From Paracoccus cavernae (GTDB lineage: Bacteria; Pseudomonadota; Alphaproteobacteria; Rhodobacterales; Rhodobacteraceae), in contig JAUFRC010000001.1 of assembly GCA_030410095.1 (NCBI GenBank), forward strand, positions 260,501-324,500: DNA of 64,000 nt. Direction: 5' to 3'. Below are positions 18,906 through 37,199 of the stretch, in pieces; within the stretch, counting starts at the first letter, position 1, and every line of letters begins with the position of its first letter. Below the pieces are notes generated by a model. That model made no database searches and was not told the origin of the DNA. It saw nothing but the letters and a program-made list of their open reading frames with translations. The position numbers were made by a program, and so were the translations under genes.

Positions 18906-18934
18906 TTGTGCGCCTTCCCGCTCGGGACTATCTA
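18906..18934 (+). promoter_or_regulatory. Probable moaA promoter
   Basis: -35 TTGTGC (18906-18911), 17-bp spacer, -10 TATCTA (18929-18934). The expected transcript start falls at or within a base or two of the moaA ATG at 18941, so the mRNA would be leaderless. Confidence 0.5.
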
Positions 18935-18940
18935 ATAGAC

Positions 18941-19954
18941 ATGATAAATGCACCGCTCATCGACCCGTTTGCACGTCCGATTTCCTACCTGCGCGTTTCG
19001 GTGACGGACCGCTGCGATTTCCGCTGCACCTATTGCATGGCCGAACATATGCAGTTCCTGCCCAAGGCGGAGCTGCTGACGCTGGAAGAGCTCGACCGGC
19101 TGTGCTCGGCTTTCGTGGGGCTGGGCGTGCGCAAGCTGCGCATCACCGGCGGCGAGCCTTTGGTGCGGCGCAATATCATGGGCTTTTTCCGCGCCATGTC
19201 TCGCCATTTGAATCAGCCGGCGGGGCAGGAGCTGGAAGAGCTGACGCTCACCACCAACGGCAGCCAGCTTGCGCGTTTTGCCGACGAGCTGGCCGATTGT
19301 GGCGTGAAGCGCATCAACGTCTCGCTGGATACGCTCGATCCCGACCGTTTCGCGGCGATCACGCGCTGGGGCCGCCTGCCGCAGGTTCTCGAGGGGATCG
19401 AGGCCGCGAAAAAGGCGGGGCTGCGCGTCAAGATCAACACGGTCGCCCTGAAAGGCTTCAACGAAGACGAGCTTTACCGTTTGGTCGACTGGTGCGGCGA
19501 GCAGGGCCACGACCTGACCTTCATCGAGGTCATGCCGATGGGCGATATCGGTGGCGAGGACCGGCTCGACCAATATTGGCCGCTCTCGGACCTGCAAAAG
19601 CGGCTGGCGGAGCGTTTTACCCTGATGCCTCTGGCCGAACGCACCGGCGGTCCGGCGCGCTATCTGCGGCTGATGGAAACGGGGCAGAAAATCGGGCTGA
19701 TCACGCCCCTGACCCATAATTTCTGCGAAAGCTGCAACCGCGTGCGCGTGACCTGCACGGGCGAATTGTTCATGTGTCTGGGGCAGGAGGACCGTGCCGA
19801 CCTGCGCGCGCCGCTGCGCGCCTCGGAGGATGATGCGCAGCTGGTCGATGCGATCCGCGAGGCGATCTCGCGCAAGCCCAAGGGCCATGATTTCGACTAT
19901 TCGCGCGGCGTTCACGGCAAGATGACCCGCCACATGAGCCACACCGGCGGCTAG
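18941..19954 (+). CDS. moaA: GTP 3',8-cyclase (molybdenum cofactor step 1)
   Basis: 337 aa and intact. This radical-SAM enzyme turns GTP into the cyclic precursor of pterin for molybdenum cofactor. The N-terminal cluster Cys25-x3-Cys29-x2-Cys32 ([10 protein letters not shown]) binds the SAM-cleaving 4Fe-4S; the C-terminal cluster comes from [19 protein letters not shown]. It ends in the conserved Gly-Gly. [10 protein letters not shown] and LTTNG are further landmarks. There is no Shine-Dalgarno before the ATG (TCTAATAGAC), and a promoter lies directly upstream, so it may be translated as a leaderless mRNA. No other moa gene is in the window. Confidence 0.96.
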   Translation: MINAPLIDPFARPISYLRVSVTDRCDFRCTYCMAEHMQFLPKAELLTLEELDRLCSAFVGLGVRKLRITGGEPLVRRNIMGFFRAMSRHLNQPAGQELEELTLTTNGSQLARFADELADCGVKRINVSLDTLDPDRFAAITRWGRLPQVLEGIEAAKKAGLRVKINTVALKGFNEDELYRLVDWCGEQGHDLTFIEVMPMGDIGGEDRLDQYWPLSDLQKRLAERFTLMPLAERTGGPARYLRLMETGQKIGLITPLTHNFCESCNRVRVTCTGELFMCLGQEDRADLRAPLRASEDDAQLVDAIREAISRKPKGHDFDYSRGVHGKMTRHMSHTGG

Positions 19955-19979
19955 GCCACAAAATGCGGCCGGTGCCGTC

Positions 19980-20333
19980 TCAATGCGCGCGGCCGTTGAT
20001 ATGCCGGCTCGGCAGGGCGCGCGGATCGACATCTTCAAGGCAGGTGACGTTGATCGCGATCATGTCGCTGCCGTCCGGTCCCTTGCCGATCGCATAGGAT
20101 TCGACCCCGCAGGTCGGGCAGAAGCGGTGATGGACGATCATCTTGTTGAAGAGATATTCGGTGACCGGGCCGTCCTTGATCAGCCGGAAATCTCCGGTTT
20201 CGACAAAGGTCAGCACCGCGCCGATCTTCTGGCATCGCGAGCAGTTGCAGGTAAAGGTCTGGTCGAGATCGGCATCGACCTCAAAATCGATCGCGCCACA
20301 TTGGCAGCCGCCGCGATAGGATTGAACGGGCAT
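19980..20333 (-). CDS. GFA / CENP-V domain protein
   Basis: 117 aa and intact. It belongs to the zinc-binding family named after glutathione-dependent formaldehyde-activating enzyme: [22 protein letters not shown] and [13 protein letters not shown] supply the cysteine pairs for two zinc sites. Most family members have no proven enzyme activity, and formaldehyde activation should not be assumed. It stands alone, convergent with moaA and divergent from uvrA. A second, different GFA-fold protein lies inside the nuo operon. Confidence 0.85.
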   Translation of the reverse strand: MPVQSYRGGCQCGAIDFEVDADLDQTFTCNCSRCQKIGAVLTFVETGDFRLIKDGPVTEYLFNKMIVHHRFCPTCGVESYAIGKGPDGSDMIAINVTCLEDVDPRALPSRHINGRAH

Positions 20334-20392
20334 GGTCTCCTCCTGTCCTGTCGGGGAAAGCTGACCGAGTAATATATCTTTTGCAAGCGCGT

Positions 20393-20407
20393 GTTCGCGT
20401 GTTGTTC
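20393..20407 (+). promoter_or_regulatory. LexA (SOS) box upstream of uvrA
   Basis: GTTCGCGTGTTGTTC is an exact match to the alphaproteobacterial SOS operator GTTC-N7-GTTC. It ends 67 bp before the uvrA ATG and 11 bp before a possible -35 (TTGCCT, 20419-20424; -10 TATCTG, 20441-20446). uvrA is a classic SOS gene, which supports the assignment. Confidence 0.8.
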
Positions 20408-20474
20408 ACTTTTTGAGGTTGCCTTTTTGCGATCTCTGCCTATCTGATGCGCTTGGCGGAAACGGGATCTGACG

Positions 20475-23331
20475 ATGGAACAGAAGTTCATCGAAGTGCG
20501 CGGTGCGCGTGAGCACAATCTGAAGAACGTGGATCTGGATATTCCGCGTGACAAGCTGGTGGTGATCACCGGCCTGTCGGGATCGGGGAAATCCTCGCTC
20601 GCCTTCGACACGATTTATGCCGAAGGGCAGCGGCGCTATGTCGAAAGCCTTTCGGCCTATGCGCGCCAATTCCTTGATATGGCCGGAAAACCCGATGTCG
20701 ACCGGATCTCGGGTCTCTCGCCCGCGATTTCGATCGAGCAAAAGACCACCTCGAAGAACCCGCGTTCGACCGTCGGCACCGTGACCGAGATCTACGACTA
20801 TCTGCGCCTGCTTTTCGCCCGCGCCGGTACGCCCTATTCGCCCGAAACCGGCCTGCCGATCGAGGCGCAGCAGGTTCAGGATATGGTCGACAGCGTCATG
20901 GCAATGGAGGACGGCACGCGCGGCTATCTGCTTGCGCCGATCGTTCGCGACCGCAAGGGCGAGTACAAGAAAGAATTCCTCGAGCTGCGCAAGCAGGGCT
21001 TTCAGCGCGTCAAGGTCGACGGGCAGTTCTACGAACTCGACGAGCCGCCGACCCTCGACAAGAAGTTCCGCCACGACATCGACGTCGTCGTCGACCGCAT
21101 TGTCGTGCGCGAGGATGGAGACGCGGCTGGCCGACAGTTTCCGCACCGCGCTTGATCTGGCGGACGGGATTGCCGTACTGGAAACCGCGCCCTCCGAAGG
21201 CGAGGGGCTGCGCACCACCTTCAGCGAGAATTTCGCCTGTCCGGTCTCGGGTTTCACCATTCCCGAGATCGAGCCGCGCCTGTTCAGCTTCAACGCGCCT
21301 TTCGGGGCCTGTCCGGTCTGCGACGGTCTGGGGATGGAGCTGTTTTTCGACGAACGTCTTGTCGTGCCCGACCAGAGCCTCTCGGTCTCGGGCGGGGCGC
21401 TTCTGCCTTGGGCCAAGTCGAAATCGGCCTATCTGACCCAGACGATCAACGCGCTGGCCAAACATTACGGCTTCGACAAGAAAACCCCGTGGAAGGATCT
21501 GCCGGAAGGCGTCCGCAGGATGTTCCTTTACGGCTCGGGCGAAGAGGAAATCAAATTCCGCTTTGACGATGCCGGCCGCATCTACGAGATCGGCCGCGCC
21601 TTCGAGGGCGTCATTCCGAATATGGAGCGCCGGCTGCGCGAAAGCGACAGCGCCTTCGTGCGCGAGGAATTCGAGCGTTACCAGAACAACCGCCCCTGCG
21701 GCAGCTGCCACGGCTACCGCCTCAAGCCCGAGGCTCTGGCGGTGAAAATCGCGGGCAACCACATCGGTCAGGTCACCCAGCTTTCGATCCGCGAGGCTTT
21801 GGACTGGATCAATGCCGCGCCGGGCCAGTTGAGCCACCAGAAGGCCGAAATCGGCACAGCGATCTTCAAGGAGATCCGCGAACGCCTTGGTTTCCTTGTC
21901 AATGTCGGTCTGGATTACCTGACGCTCGCGCGGGCGGCGGGCACGCTTTCGGGTGGCGAGAGCCAGCGGATCCGCCTTGCCAGCCAGATCGGCTCGGGGC
22001 TGACGGGTGTGCTTTATGTTCTCGACGAGCCCTCGATCGGGCTCCACCAGCGCGACAACGACCGTCTGCTCGATACGCTGATCAACCTGCGCGATCAGGG
22101 CAATTCGGTGCTCGTGGTCGAACATGACGAGGATGCGATCCGTCATGCCGATTACGTTTTCGACATCGGCCCGGGGGCAGGGGTCCACGGCGGCCATATC
22201 GTGGCGCAGGGCACGCCTGCCGAGATCGCGGCCAATCCGGTCAGCCTGACGGGACAATATCTCTCGGGCACGCGCTCGATCCCCGTCGCGCCCCATCGCC
22301 GCATGGGCAACGGCAAGAAAGTTACAGTGGTTGGTGCGACCGGCAACAACCTCAAGAATGTCACCGCCGAATTCCCGCTGGCGAAATTCGTCTGCGTGAC
22401 GGGGGTCTCGGGTGGCGGCAAATCGACCCTGACCATCGAGACCCTGTTCAAGACCGCCTCGATGCGGCTCAACGGCGCGCGCCAGACGCCCGCGCCTTGC
22501 GAGACGATCAAGGGGTTGGAATATCTTGATAAAGTCATCGACATCGACCAGCGCCCGATCGGTCGGACGCCGCGGTCGAACCCTGCGACCTATACCGGCG
22601 CCTTCACCCCCATCCGCGACTGGTTCGCGGGCCTGCCCGAGGCGAAGGCGCGCGGCTACAAGCCCGGGCGCTTCAGCTTCAACATCAAGGGCGGTCGCTG
22701 CGAGGCCTGTCAGGGCGACGGCGTCATCAAGATCGAGATGCACTTCCTGCCCGACGTCTATGTCACCTGCGAGACCTGTCAGGGCAAACGCTACAACCGC
22801 GAGACGCTCGAGGTGCATTTCAAGGGCAAATCCATCGCCGATGTGCTGGATATGACGGTCGAGGATGCACAGGAGTTCTTCAAGGCGGTGCCCTCGATCC
22901 GCAACAAGATGGATGCTCTGGTCGAAGTGGGGCTGGGTTACGTCAAGGTCGGCCAGCAGGCGACGACGCTTTCGGGCGGCGAGGCGCAGCGTGTCAAGCT
23001 CGCCAAGGAGCTTTCGCGCCAATCGACGGGGCGCACGCTCTATATCCTCGACGAGCCGACGACGGGCCTGCATTTCGAGGATGTGCGCAAGCTGCTCGAG
23101 GTGCTGCATGCTCTGGTCGATCAGGGCAATACGGTCGTGGTGATCGAGCATAACCTCGACGTCATCAAGACTGCCGACTGGCTGATCGATATCGGTCCCG
23201 AAGGCGGCGACGGCGGCGGCCGCATCATCGCGGTCGGCACGCCCGAAGAGGTTGCTGCCGAGGCCGAAAGCCATACCGGCCGCTATCTCGGTCCGCTGCT
23301 CGAACGCGCCAAACAGGATGCGGCGGAATAG
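20475..23331 (+). CDS. uvrA: Excinuclease ABC subunit A
   Basis: About 952 aa. It is the damage-recognising ATPase of nucleotide excision repair and loads UvrB. It has two ABC modules: Walker [15 protein letters not shown] and [14 protein letters not shown], signatures [16 protein letters not shown] and [15 protein letters not shown], Walker [11 protein letters not shown] and [10 protein letters not shown], and zinc-finger pairs CGSCHGYR and CEACQGDG...[10 protein letters not shown]. The frame breaks once near 21115, where about two bases are missing between VVRE and [10 protein letters not shown] LexA box upstream predicts DNA-damage induction. Confidence 0.96.
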
Positions 23332-23345
23332 GCTGAGAGGGACGG

Positions 23346-23741
23346 ATGAGCGCCGAAGACTGGCAGAAGATCGAAGGCGGCATCATTGCCGCCACCGCGC
23401 TGGTGATCGCCTTCATGGCGGGGGCGGGCTGGCCGTGGTGGATGTGGCTGGTGGTGCTGGCCCTGCCGGATCTGTCGATGGCGGGCTATCTGCTCGGGCC
23501 GCGGCGCGGCGCGGCGCTTTACAATCTCTTCCATCTCTATGCTGTCGGCATGGTGCTGGTTTTGCTGGGCATGATGACGGGGCAGGTCGGTCTGATCACG
23601 CTGGGTTTGCTGTGGCTCGCCCATGTCGGCGGGGACCGAGGCTTCGGTTTCGGTCTCAAACAGCAAAGCGGTTTCGGCGACACCCATCTCGGGCCGATCG
23701 GTCGGGGCAGCGAAAAGGGCAGGGATCACGGACAGGGTTAA
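23346..23741 (+). CDS. DUF4260 membrane protein
   Basis: 131 aa and intact. It has three or four hydrophobic segments (about residues 12-34, 37-48, 56-80 and 82-92) and the family's C-terminal signature GFGLKQQSGFGDTHLGPIG. It starts 14 bp after the uvrA stop, so it may be cotranscribed. Function unknown. Confidence 0.82.
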   Translation: MSAEDWQKIEGGIIAATALVIAFMAGAGWPWWMWLVVLALPDLSMAGYLLGPRRGAALYNLFHLYAVGMVLVLLGMMTGQVGLITLGLLWLAHVGGDRGFGFGLKQQSGFGDTHLGPIGRGSEKGRDHGQG

Positions 23742-24072
23742 GCTTCGGGCATTCTTGCGATCTTGTCTCTTGTCCCTGCTTTCGGAGGCTCGCTCGGCGG
23801 TCCTCCGTGTGGTGCGGGAAATCCGCGACGAAAGAACGTGGCCCTTTGCGCGCCGCCCGCACAAGATTAGTTCGGCACGACTTTCGACTGTCACTCAAAT
23901 GCGTCAGGGCAAGACATTTCTGCTGGGCGAAAGGCCGAATATTCACCTCTCGCCGCAAGGGTGCCAACGCGCGACCGTTGACCCTGCCCTCATGCAGGGA
24001 TAAACGGGCTGAAGCCAAACCCATCGCGGGGACGCCACACGGGTTCCTGCGCGCGAGAGGGAGCCTAACTCC
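23742..24072 (+). other. 331-bp region upstream of the nuo operon
   Basis: No gene is supported here on either strand. It must contain the promoter of the nuo operon, but no pair of -35/-10 boxes with correct spacing stood out, and no recognisable regulator site was found. Confidence 0.5.
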
Positions 24073-24962
<890 letters not shown>

Positions 24963-24965
24963 CAG

Positions 24966-25583
24966 ATGGCCCAGATCGACCCGGAAGCGCTGGAAAGCCT
25001 TGCCGAGCTAATCGCCGCCCGCCGCTCGAACGAAGTGCTCTCGACCGAGATCGCCTTTGACGAGCTGACCGTGACCGCCACGCTTTCGGGCGTGATCGAG
25101 CTGCTCGACTTTCTGCGCAGCGATCCGACCTGCCGTTTCTCGACGCTGATCGACATTACGGCGGTGGATTATCCGGCCCGTCCGGCGCGGTTCGATGTCG
25201 TCTACCACCTGCTCTCGATGTATCAAAACCAGCGCATCCGCGTGAAGGTTGCGGTGCGCGAGGACGAGCTGGTCCCGACGCTGACCGGTGTTTTCCTTGG
25301 GGCGAACTGGTACGAGCGCGAGATTTTCGACATGTTCGGGATCTTGTTCGCGGGTCATCCCGACCTGCGCCGCATCCTCACCGATTACGGCTTCCGCGGG
25401 CATCCTTTGCGCAAGGATTTCCCGACCACGGGCTATGTCGAGGTGCGCTGGAACGACGTCGAGAAACGGGTCGTCTACGAGCCGGTCAAGCTGGTGCAGG
25501 AATACCGCCAGTTCGACTTCCTCTCGCCGTGGGAGGGCGCGAAATACGTGCTTCCGGGCGACGAGAAAAGTGAGGGCAAGTGA
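24966..25583 (+). CDS. nuoC: NADH-quinone oxidoreductase subunit C
   Basis: 205 aa and intact. It is a peripheral-arm subunit (30-kDa family) with no cofactor. The family signature [31 protein letters not shown] is present; it is split here into its parts [12 protein letters not shown] and [23 protein letters not shown]. It is a separate gene, not fused to nuoD as in E. coli. It starts 3 bp after nuoB. Its TGA overlaps the ATG of an unusual inserted gene (25583). Confidence 0.96.
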   Translation: MAQIDPEALESLAELIAARRSNEVLSTEIAFDELTVTATLSGVIELLDFLRSDPTCRFSTLIDITAVDYPARPARFDVVYHLLSMYQNQRIRVKVAVREDELVPTLTGVFLGANWYEREIFDMFGILFAGHPDLRRILTDYGFRGHPLRKDFPTTGYVEVRWNDVEKRVVYEPVKLVQEYRQFDFLSPWEGAKYVLPGDEKSEGK

Positions 25584-26010
25584 TGGCAGCCCTGACAGGA
25601 ACCTGTCTCTGCGGTGCCAGCCGTCTGGAGGCCACGCCGGTCTCGGACGAGGCGGGCGTCTGCCATTGCAGTCTTTGCCGCAAATTTTCGGGCGGGATGT
25701 TCATCGTGGCCGATTGCTCGGGCAACCTGAGCTTCGACAAGGACGCACCGCTTGGCCGGTTCCAGTCGAGCGAATGGGGCGAGCGGGTGTTTTGCGCGCA
25801 ATGCGGCTCGTCGCTGGCCTGGCTGTCGCGTGACGGAACGATGGCTTTCGTTTCGGTGCAGGCCTTCGAGGATCCGGGCCGTTTTCCGGTCACGCACGAG
25901 ATGTTCATCGACTGCAAACCGGCCAGCTATGCGCTTGCCGGCGAGACCACGACCATGACCGAGGCCGAATTTATGGCCCAATATGCATCCAAACCGGAGG
26001 GCGGCGCGTG

Positions 26011-26011
<1 letters not shown>
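25583..26011 (+). CDS. GFA / CENP-V domain protein inside the nuo operon
   Basis: 142 aa and intact. It has zinc-binding cysteine pairs of the GFA fold: [23 protein letters not shown] and [12 protein letters not shown]. It is translationally coupled on both sides (TGATG overlaps with nuoC before it and nuoD after it), so it is a true operon member, not a chance neighbour. It is not a complex I subunit. A role in assembly or in thiol chemistry is conceivable but unsupported. It is only distantly like the other GFA protein at 19980. Confidence 0.85.
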
Positions 26012-27247
<1,236 letters not shown>

Positions 27248-27248
<1 letters not shown>

Positions 27249-28020
27249 TGTTGCGCCGTCTTTCGCCCATCCAGCCCGCGAGCTTTGAGTTCACGCCGGC
27301 CAACCTTGAATGGGCGCAGGCCCAGATCACCAAATTCCCCGAAGGCCGCCAGCAATCGGCGATCATCGCGGTGCTTTGGCGTGCACAGGAACAGGAAGGC
27401 TGGCTGACCCGTCCGGCGATCGAATATTGCGCCTCGCTTTTGGGCATGGCCTATATGCGCGCGCTTGAAGTCGCGACCTTCTACTTCATGTTCCAGCTCT
27501 ATCCGGTTGGTTCGGTTGCCAATATCCAGATCTGCGGCACCACGACCTGCATGATCTGCGGCGCCGAGGATCTGGTGCGGATCTGCAAGGAAAAGATCGC
27601 GGCGACCCCGCATACCCTGTCCGAAGACGGTCGTTTCTCGTGGGAAGAGGTCGAATGTCTGGGGCTTGCGCCAATGCGCCGGTCGTCCAGATCGGCAAGG
27701 ACTTCTACGAGGACCTCACCGCCGAGAAGCTGTCCGAGCTGATCGACGCATTCGCTGCCGGTTCGGTTCCGGCACCGGGGCCGCAGAACGGCCGTTTCTC
27801 TTCGGAAGCGCTTGGCGGGCCGACGGCCCTGACCGCGCTGAAAGGGACCGGCGACCAATACAACGCCAGCGTCAGCCGCGCGGTCGCGCTTGGCGAGACG
27901 GTGAAGCGGATCGACGGGACCGAGGTTCCGATCCTCACACCGTGGCTAAAAGGCAAGCAACCGGCGCAAAACGGAACCGAGGTTTCGTTAGATGCCGGGA
28001 ATGGTGGTAAACAGGGTTAA
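27248..28020 (+). CDS. nuoE: NADH-quinone oxidoreductase subunit E, long form
   Basis: About 257 aa. It is the thioredoxin-fold 24-kDa subunit holding 2Fe-2S cluster N1a. Ligands are Cys96 and Cys101 ([11 protein letters not shown]) and Cys137 and Cys141 (VECLGACANAP). One G is lost in the GGGG run within that last motif, near 27664. After the core fold a tail of some 75 residues ([19 protein letters not shown] ... [13 protein letters not shown]) continues to the stop. The E. coli protein is much shorter; a longer form is known from Paracoccus. Confidence 0.94.
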
Positions 28021-28060
28021 GGGAGCGCGTATCACCTGCTTCGGCGGGGAGGCGAAACGG

Positions 28061-28718
28061 ATGATGCAACAGTCGGACTGCGTCAGGAGCAATTGGATCG
28101 TCGGGGCCATTTTCGGCCTCGTCGTTCTGCTGTTCGTTTCCGGTCTGGGCGATCTGCATTGGCTGGCCGGCCTTTTCCTCGGGGTGGTGACCTTCGCTTT
28201 GCTGGGCGGTTTGCTGGTCTGGCTGACCAGTGGCTCGGTCTCCGAGCCTTTCGACGATGATGCAGGCCTGATCGAAGCCGCGGAGACGCTTGCGTCCCGT
28301 TCCGAGTTGGCCCCGACGGTTCAGCCCGAGGTCCGGACTCAGACGGTCGAAGCGCCGCCGGCCGCACCGGCAGAAGCGCCGCTCGTTGCACAGGCTGCAG
28401 CACAGCCTGCTCCGGCGGCAGCCGCAACGGAAAAACCCCGGCCGACCAAGCTGCATCGACCAAACCCGCGCCGAAAAAGCCGCGTCCAAGCGCGCTGCGA
28501 AAGGCAAGGCCGACGATCTGACCAAGATCACCGGCATCGGGCCCAAGACCGCAGAATTGTTGCTTGCCGAAGGTGTCGCGCATTTTGCCGATATCGCGGC
28601 TTGGAACAAAGAGGACGTGACCGGTTTTGCCGGCCGTTTGGGCCGTCTCGGCGCAAGGATCGAGGCGGATGACTGGGTCGGGCAGGCGCGAAAACTGGCG
28701 GAGGGCGCTCATGGCTGA
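28061..28718 (+). CDS. Membrane protein with C-terminal helix-hairpin-helix domain (nuo-cluster URF)
   Basis: About 219 aa. The N-terminal part has two transmembrane helices (about residues 12-27 and 33-55). A long Ala/Pro/Glu/Thr-rich linker follows, then a compact helix-hairpin-helix domain (LTKITGIGPKTAELLLAEG and VAHFADIAAWNKEDV). HhH domains usually bind DNA or proteins without sequence preference; on a membrane-anchored protein in a complex I operon, protein contact seems likelier (inference). Two single-base losses (near 28437 and 28475) lie in the linker. ATG 28061 and 28064 are both possible. The stop overlaps the next gene. Confidence 0.75.
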
Positions 28719-28962
28719 TCGCCGCCCCAAAAACACGCAGGACGATCTCCAGCGCAAGGACGCGATCCAGATGCGTCTGGCCGGTTTCGTCATTGCGGCG
28801 GCCATGCTGCTGTGGCTCGGATTTCAATGGATTGGCGGGCATTACGACCTGCCGGCAAGATTTGCTTTTCTCGCCGATCTGGCGGCAATTGCAGCAATGA
28901 TCTGGTCGCTTCTGGTGACCTGGCGGATCTGGCGGCGGCGCAATGCGTCGTCACAGCGATAA
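28711..28962 (+). CDS. DUF5337 small membrane protein (nuo-cluster URF)
   Basis: 83 aa and intact. A charged N-terminus (DRRPKNTQDDLQRKDAIQMR) is followed by two transmembrane helices (about residues 22-40 and 52-72) and a basic tail. It matches the small DUF5337 family found between nuoE and nuoF in Rhodobacterales. It overlaps the previous gene by 8 bp, and nuoF starts 14 bp later. Function unknown; an accessory or assembly role for complex I is a guess from position only. Confidence 0.8.
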   Translation: MADRRPKNTQDDLQRKDAIQMRLAGFVIAAAMLLWLGFQWIGGHYDLPARFAFLADLAAIAAMIWSLLVTWRIWRRRNASSQR

Positions 28963-28976
28963 GGATGACGACGTAA

Positions 28977-30270
<1,294 letters not shown>

Positions 30271-30447
30271 TCCTCATGGCTTTGCGGGCAAGCGGTTACG
30301 GCAAAGCGGGACGGGGCCTTTCGGTCCCGATCACCGCATTGCTGCGCGCGGTTTCCCGTAAGGCTTCAGCCTTCCGTGTCGGGCAATCGGACGGCATTCG
30401 TGCTAGAACGGCTGCTTCGTCATCAAGGAGAAAACCACCATGTCAGG

Positions 30448-30850
30448 ATGAAAACCCTTTTGCCGCGGCTGTCGCCGCGAGCACACTGGTCGCTGTTCCC
30501 GCTTTTGCTCAGCAGGCGCCGCTCAGTCAGGAAAAATACATCAACGACCGGCTGATTGCCGCGCGGATTGCCGACCGAGTCCGTCGCGAATGCCCGACTT
30601 ACGGCGCGCGGATGGTTTATGCTTGGGGTCAGGCGCGCGCGCTCAAACGCTATGCGCTCGGCAAGGGCTATAGCGAGGCGCAGATCGACGCTTTCCTCGA
30701 CAGCAAGGAAGACAAGAAGCGCATCTATGCGGTCGCCGAGGATTACCTCAAGCGCAAGGGCGCGAAAAAGGGCGATGCGCAAAGCTTCTGCGCGATCGGC
30801 GATCAGGAATTCGCCAGCAAATCCTATATCGCAACCTTTCTGGTGAAGAA

Positions 30851-30854
<4 letters not shown>
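30448..30854 (+). CDS. DUF5333 secreted protein (nuo-cluster URF)
   Basis: About 135 aa. A signal peptide is rebuilt as [22 protein letters not shown] once a lost T near 30460 is restored. The mature part ([20 protein letters not shown] ... [20 protein letters not shown]) matches DUF5333, with two cysteines that could form a disulfide in the periplasm. An AAGGAG site at 30425 would better serve an ATG at 30440, which needs one more lost base to be in frame; the start is therefore uncertain. A 170-bp gap separates it from nuoF. Function unknown. Confidence 0.75.
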
Positions 30855-33326
<2,472 letters not shown>

Positions 33327-33330
33327 CCCC

Positions 33331-34099
33331 ATGCGTCCAAGCGGCCGCGCCTTGATCTTGCTGACGACCGTGACGGCCGTGCTGGCCGGCTGCGCGACCC
33401 AGGGCGAAAAGGATCGCCCGCGGCCGAAGCCGGACGCTTTGGTGGTCAATTTCGTCCAGCCGATGAACGACAATCCGGGCAAGGGCAAACTCAGCCGTGC
33501 CCGGATCTCGACCAAATCGGGCGATATCCAGATTCTCGAGCCCGACGGCTCGGTGACGGAAATGGATCTCGAGGGCGACTCTGTCGACGCATTCGCCGCG
33601 GTCTCCGAGGCCGATCTGATGATGCTCAACGACAATCTCGGCCTGAATTTCGCCGCAATGGGCGATCTCGGGCCGGTCAAGAAAAGCCGACCGCGCAGGA
33701 ACTGGCTCTGGCCGAGTTCCGCGCCCGCACGCAGCCGATGCTGCCTGCGCTGAAGAAAAACTACGAGGCCGAGCCCGAACTCTTCCGCGGCGTGAGCGTG
33801 GAAGGGCTGAAAGACAGCGCCGGAAAATCGCGCGACATGGTCAAGGTGAATGCCAACCTAAAGCGGGGGTGGACGCCGACACGGCCTTCGCCTATGCCAC
33901 ATGCGCACTCGCTGGTTGGGCCGAGGCGAACGGAAAACATTACGCACGCCACATCATGACCGACCAGGAAAAGCGCAACGGCGAGCTACAGATCGGGGCG
34001 TACTTTACCCTTTCCGATCATCAGCCTATGGGGCTGAGAGTAATGAAATCAGACGAGACCTTGCAGGCATGCAAGGATCGCGGCATTCCCGCGACATAA
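33331..34099 (+). CDS. Lipoprotein of unknown function between nuoG and nuoH
   Basis: About 256 aa. It has a lipoprotein signal ([15 protein letters not shown], Cys at about residue 22) and a soluble domain with no recognised family. It includes an Asp/Glu-rich middle ([20 protein letters not shown]) and a C-terminal part with two cysteines ([20 protein letters not shown] ... [11 protein letters not shown]). Two single-base losses (near 33687 and 33863) break it into three pieces that join smoothly. It begins 4 bp after nuoG. The likely location is the periplasmic face of a membrane. Confidence 0.68.
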
Positions 34100-34117
34100 G
34101 CGAAGGGACAGAAGATC

Positions 34118-35150
<1,033 letters not shown>

Positions 35151-35152
35151 AA

Positions 35153-37193
<2,041 letters not shown>

Positions 37194-37199
37194 GCCAGC

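Noticed and set aside
19980..20333. True formaldehyde-activating enzyme
   Set aside because: Family name only; most GFA-fold proteins have no shown activity on formaldehyde, and no formaldehyde dehydrogenase gene is nearby.
21010..23274. A 754-codon open frame on the minus strand opposite uvrA
   Set aside because: It is the antisense shadow of uvrA in GC-rich DNA; it has no recognisable domain, and uvrA is certain.
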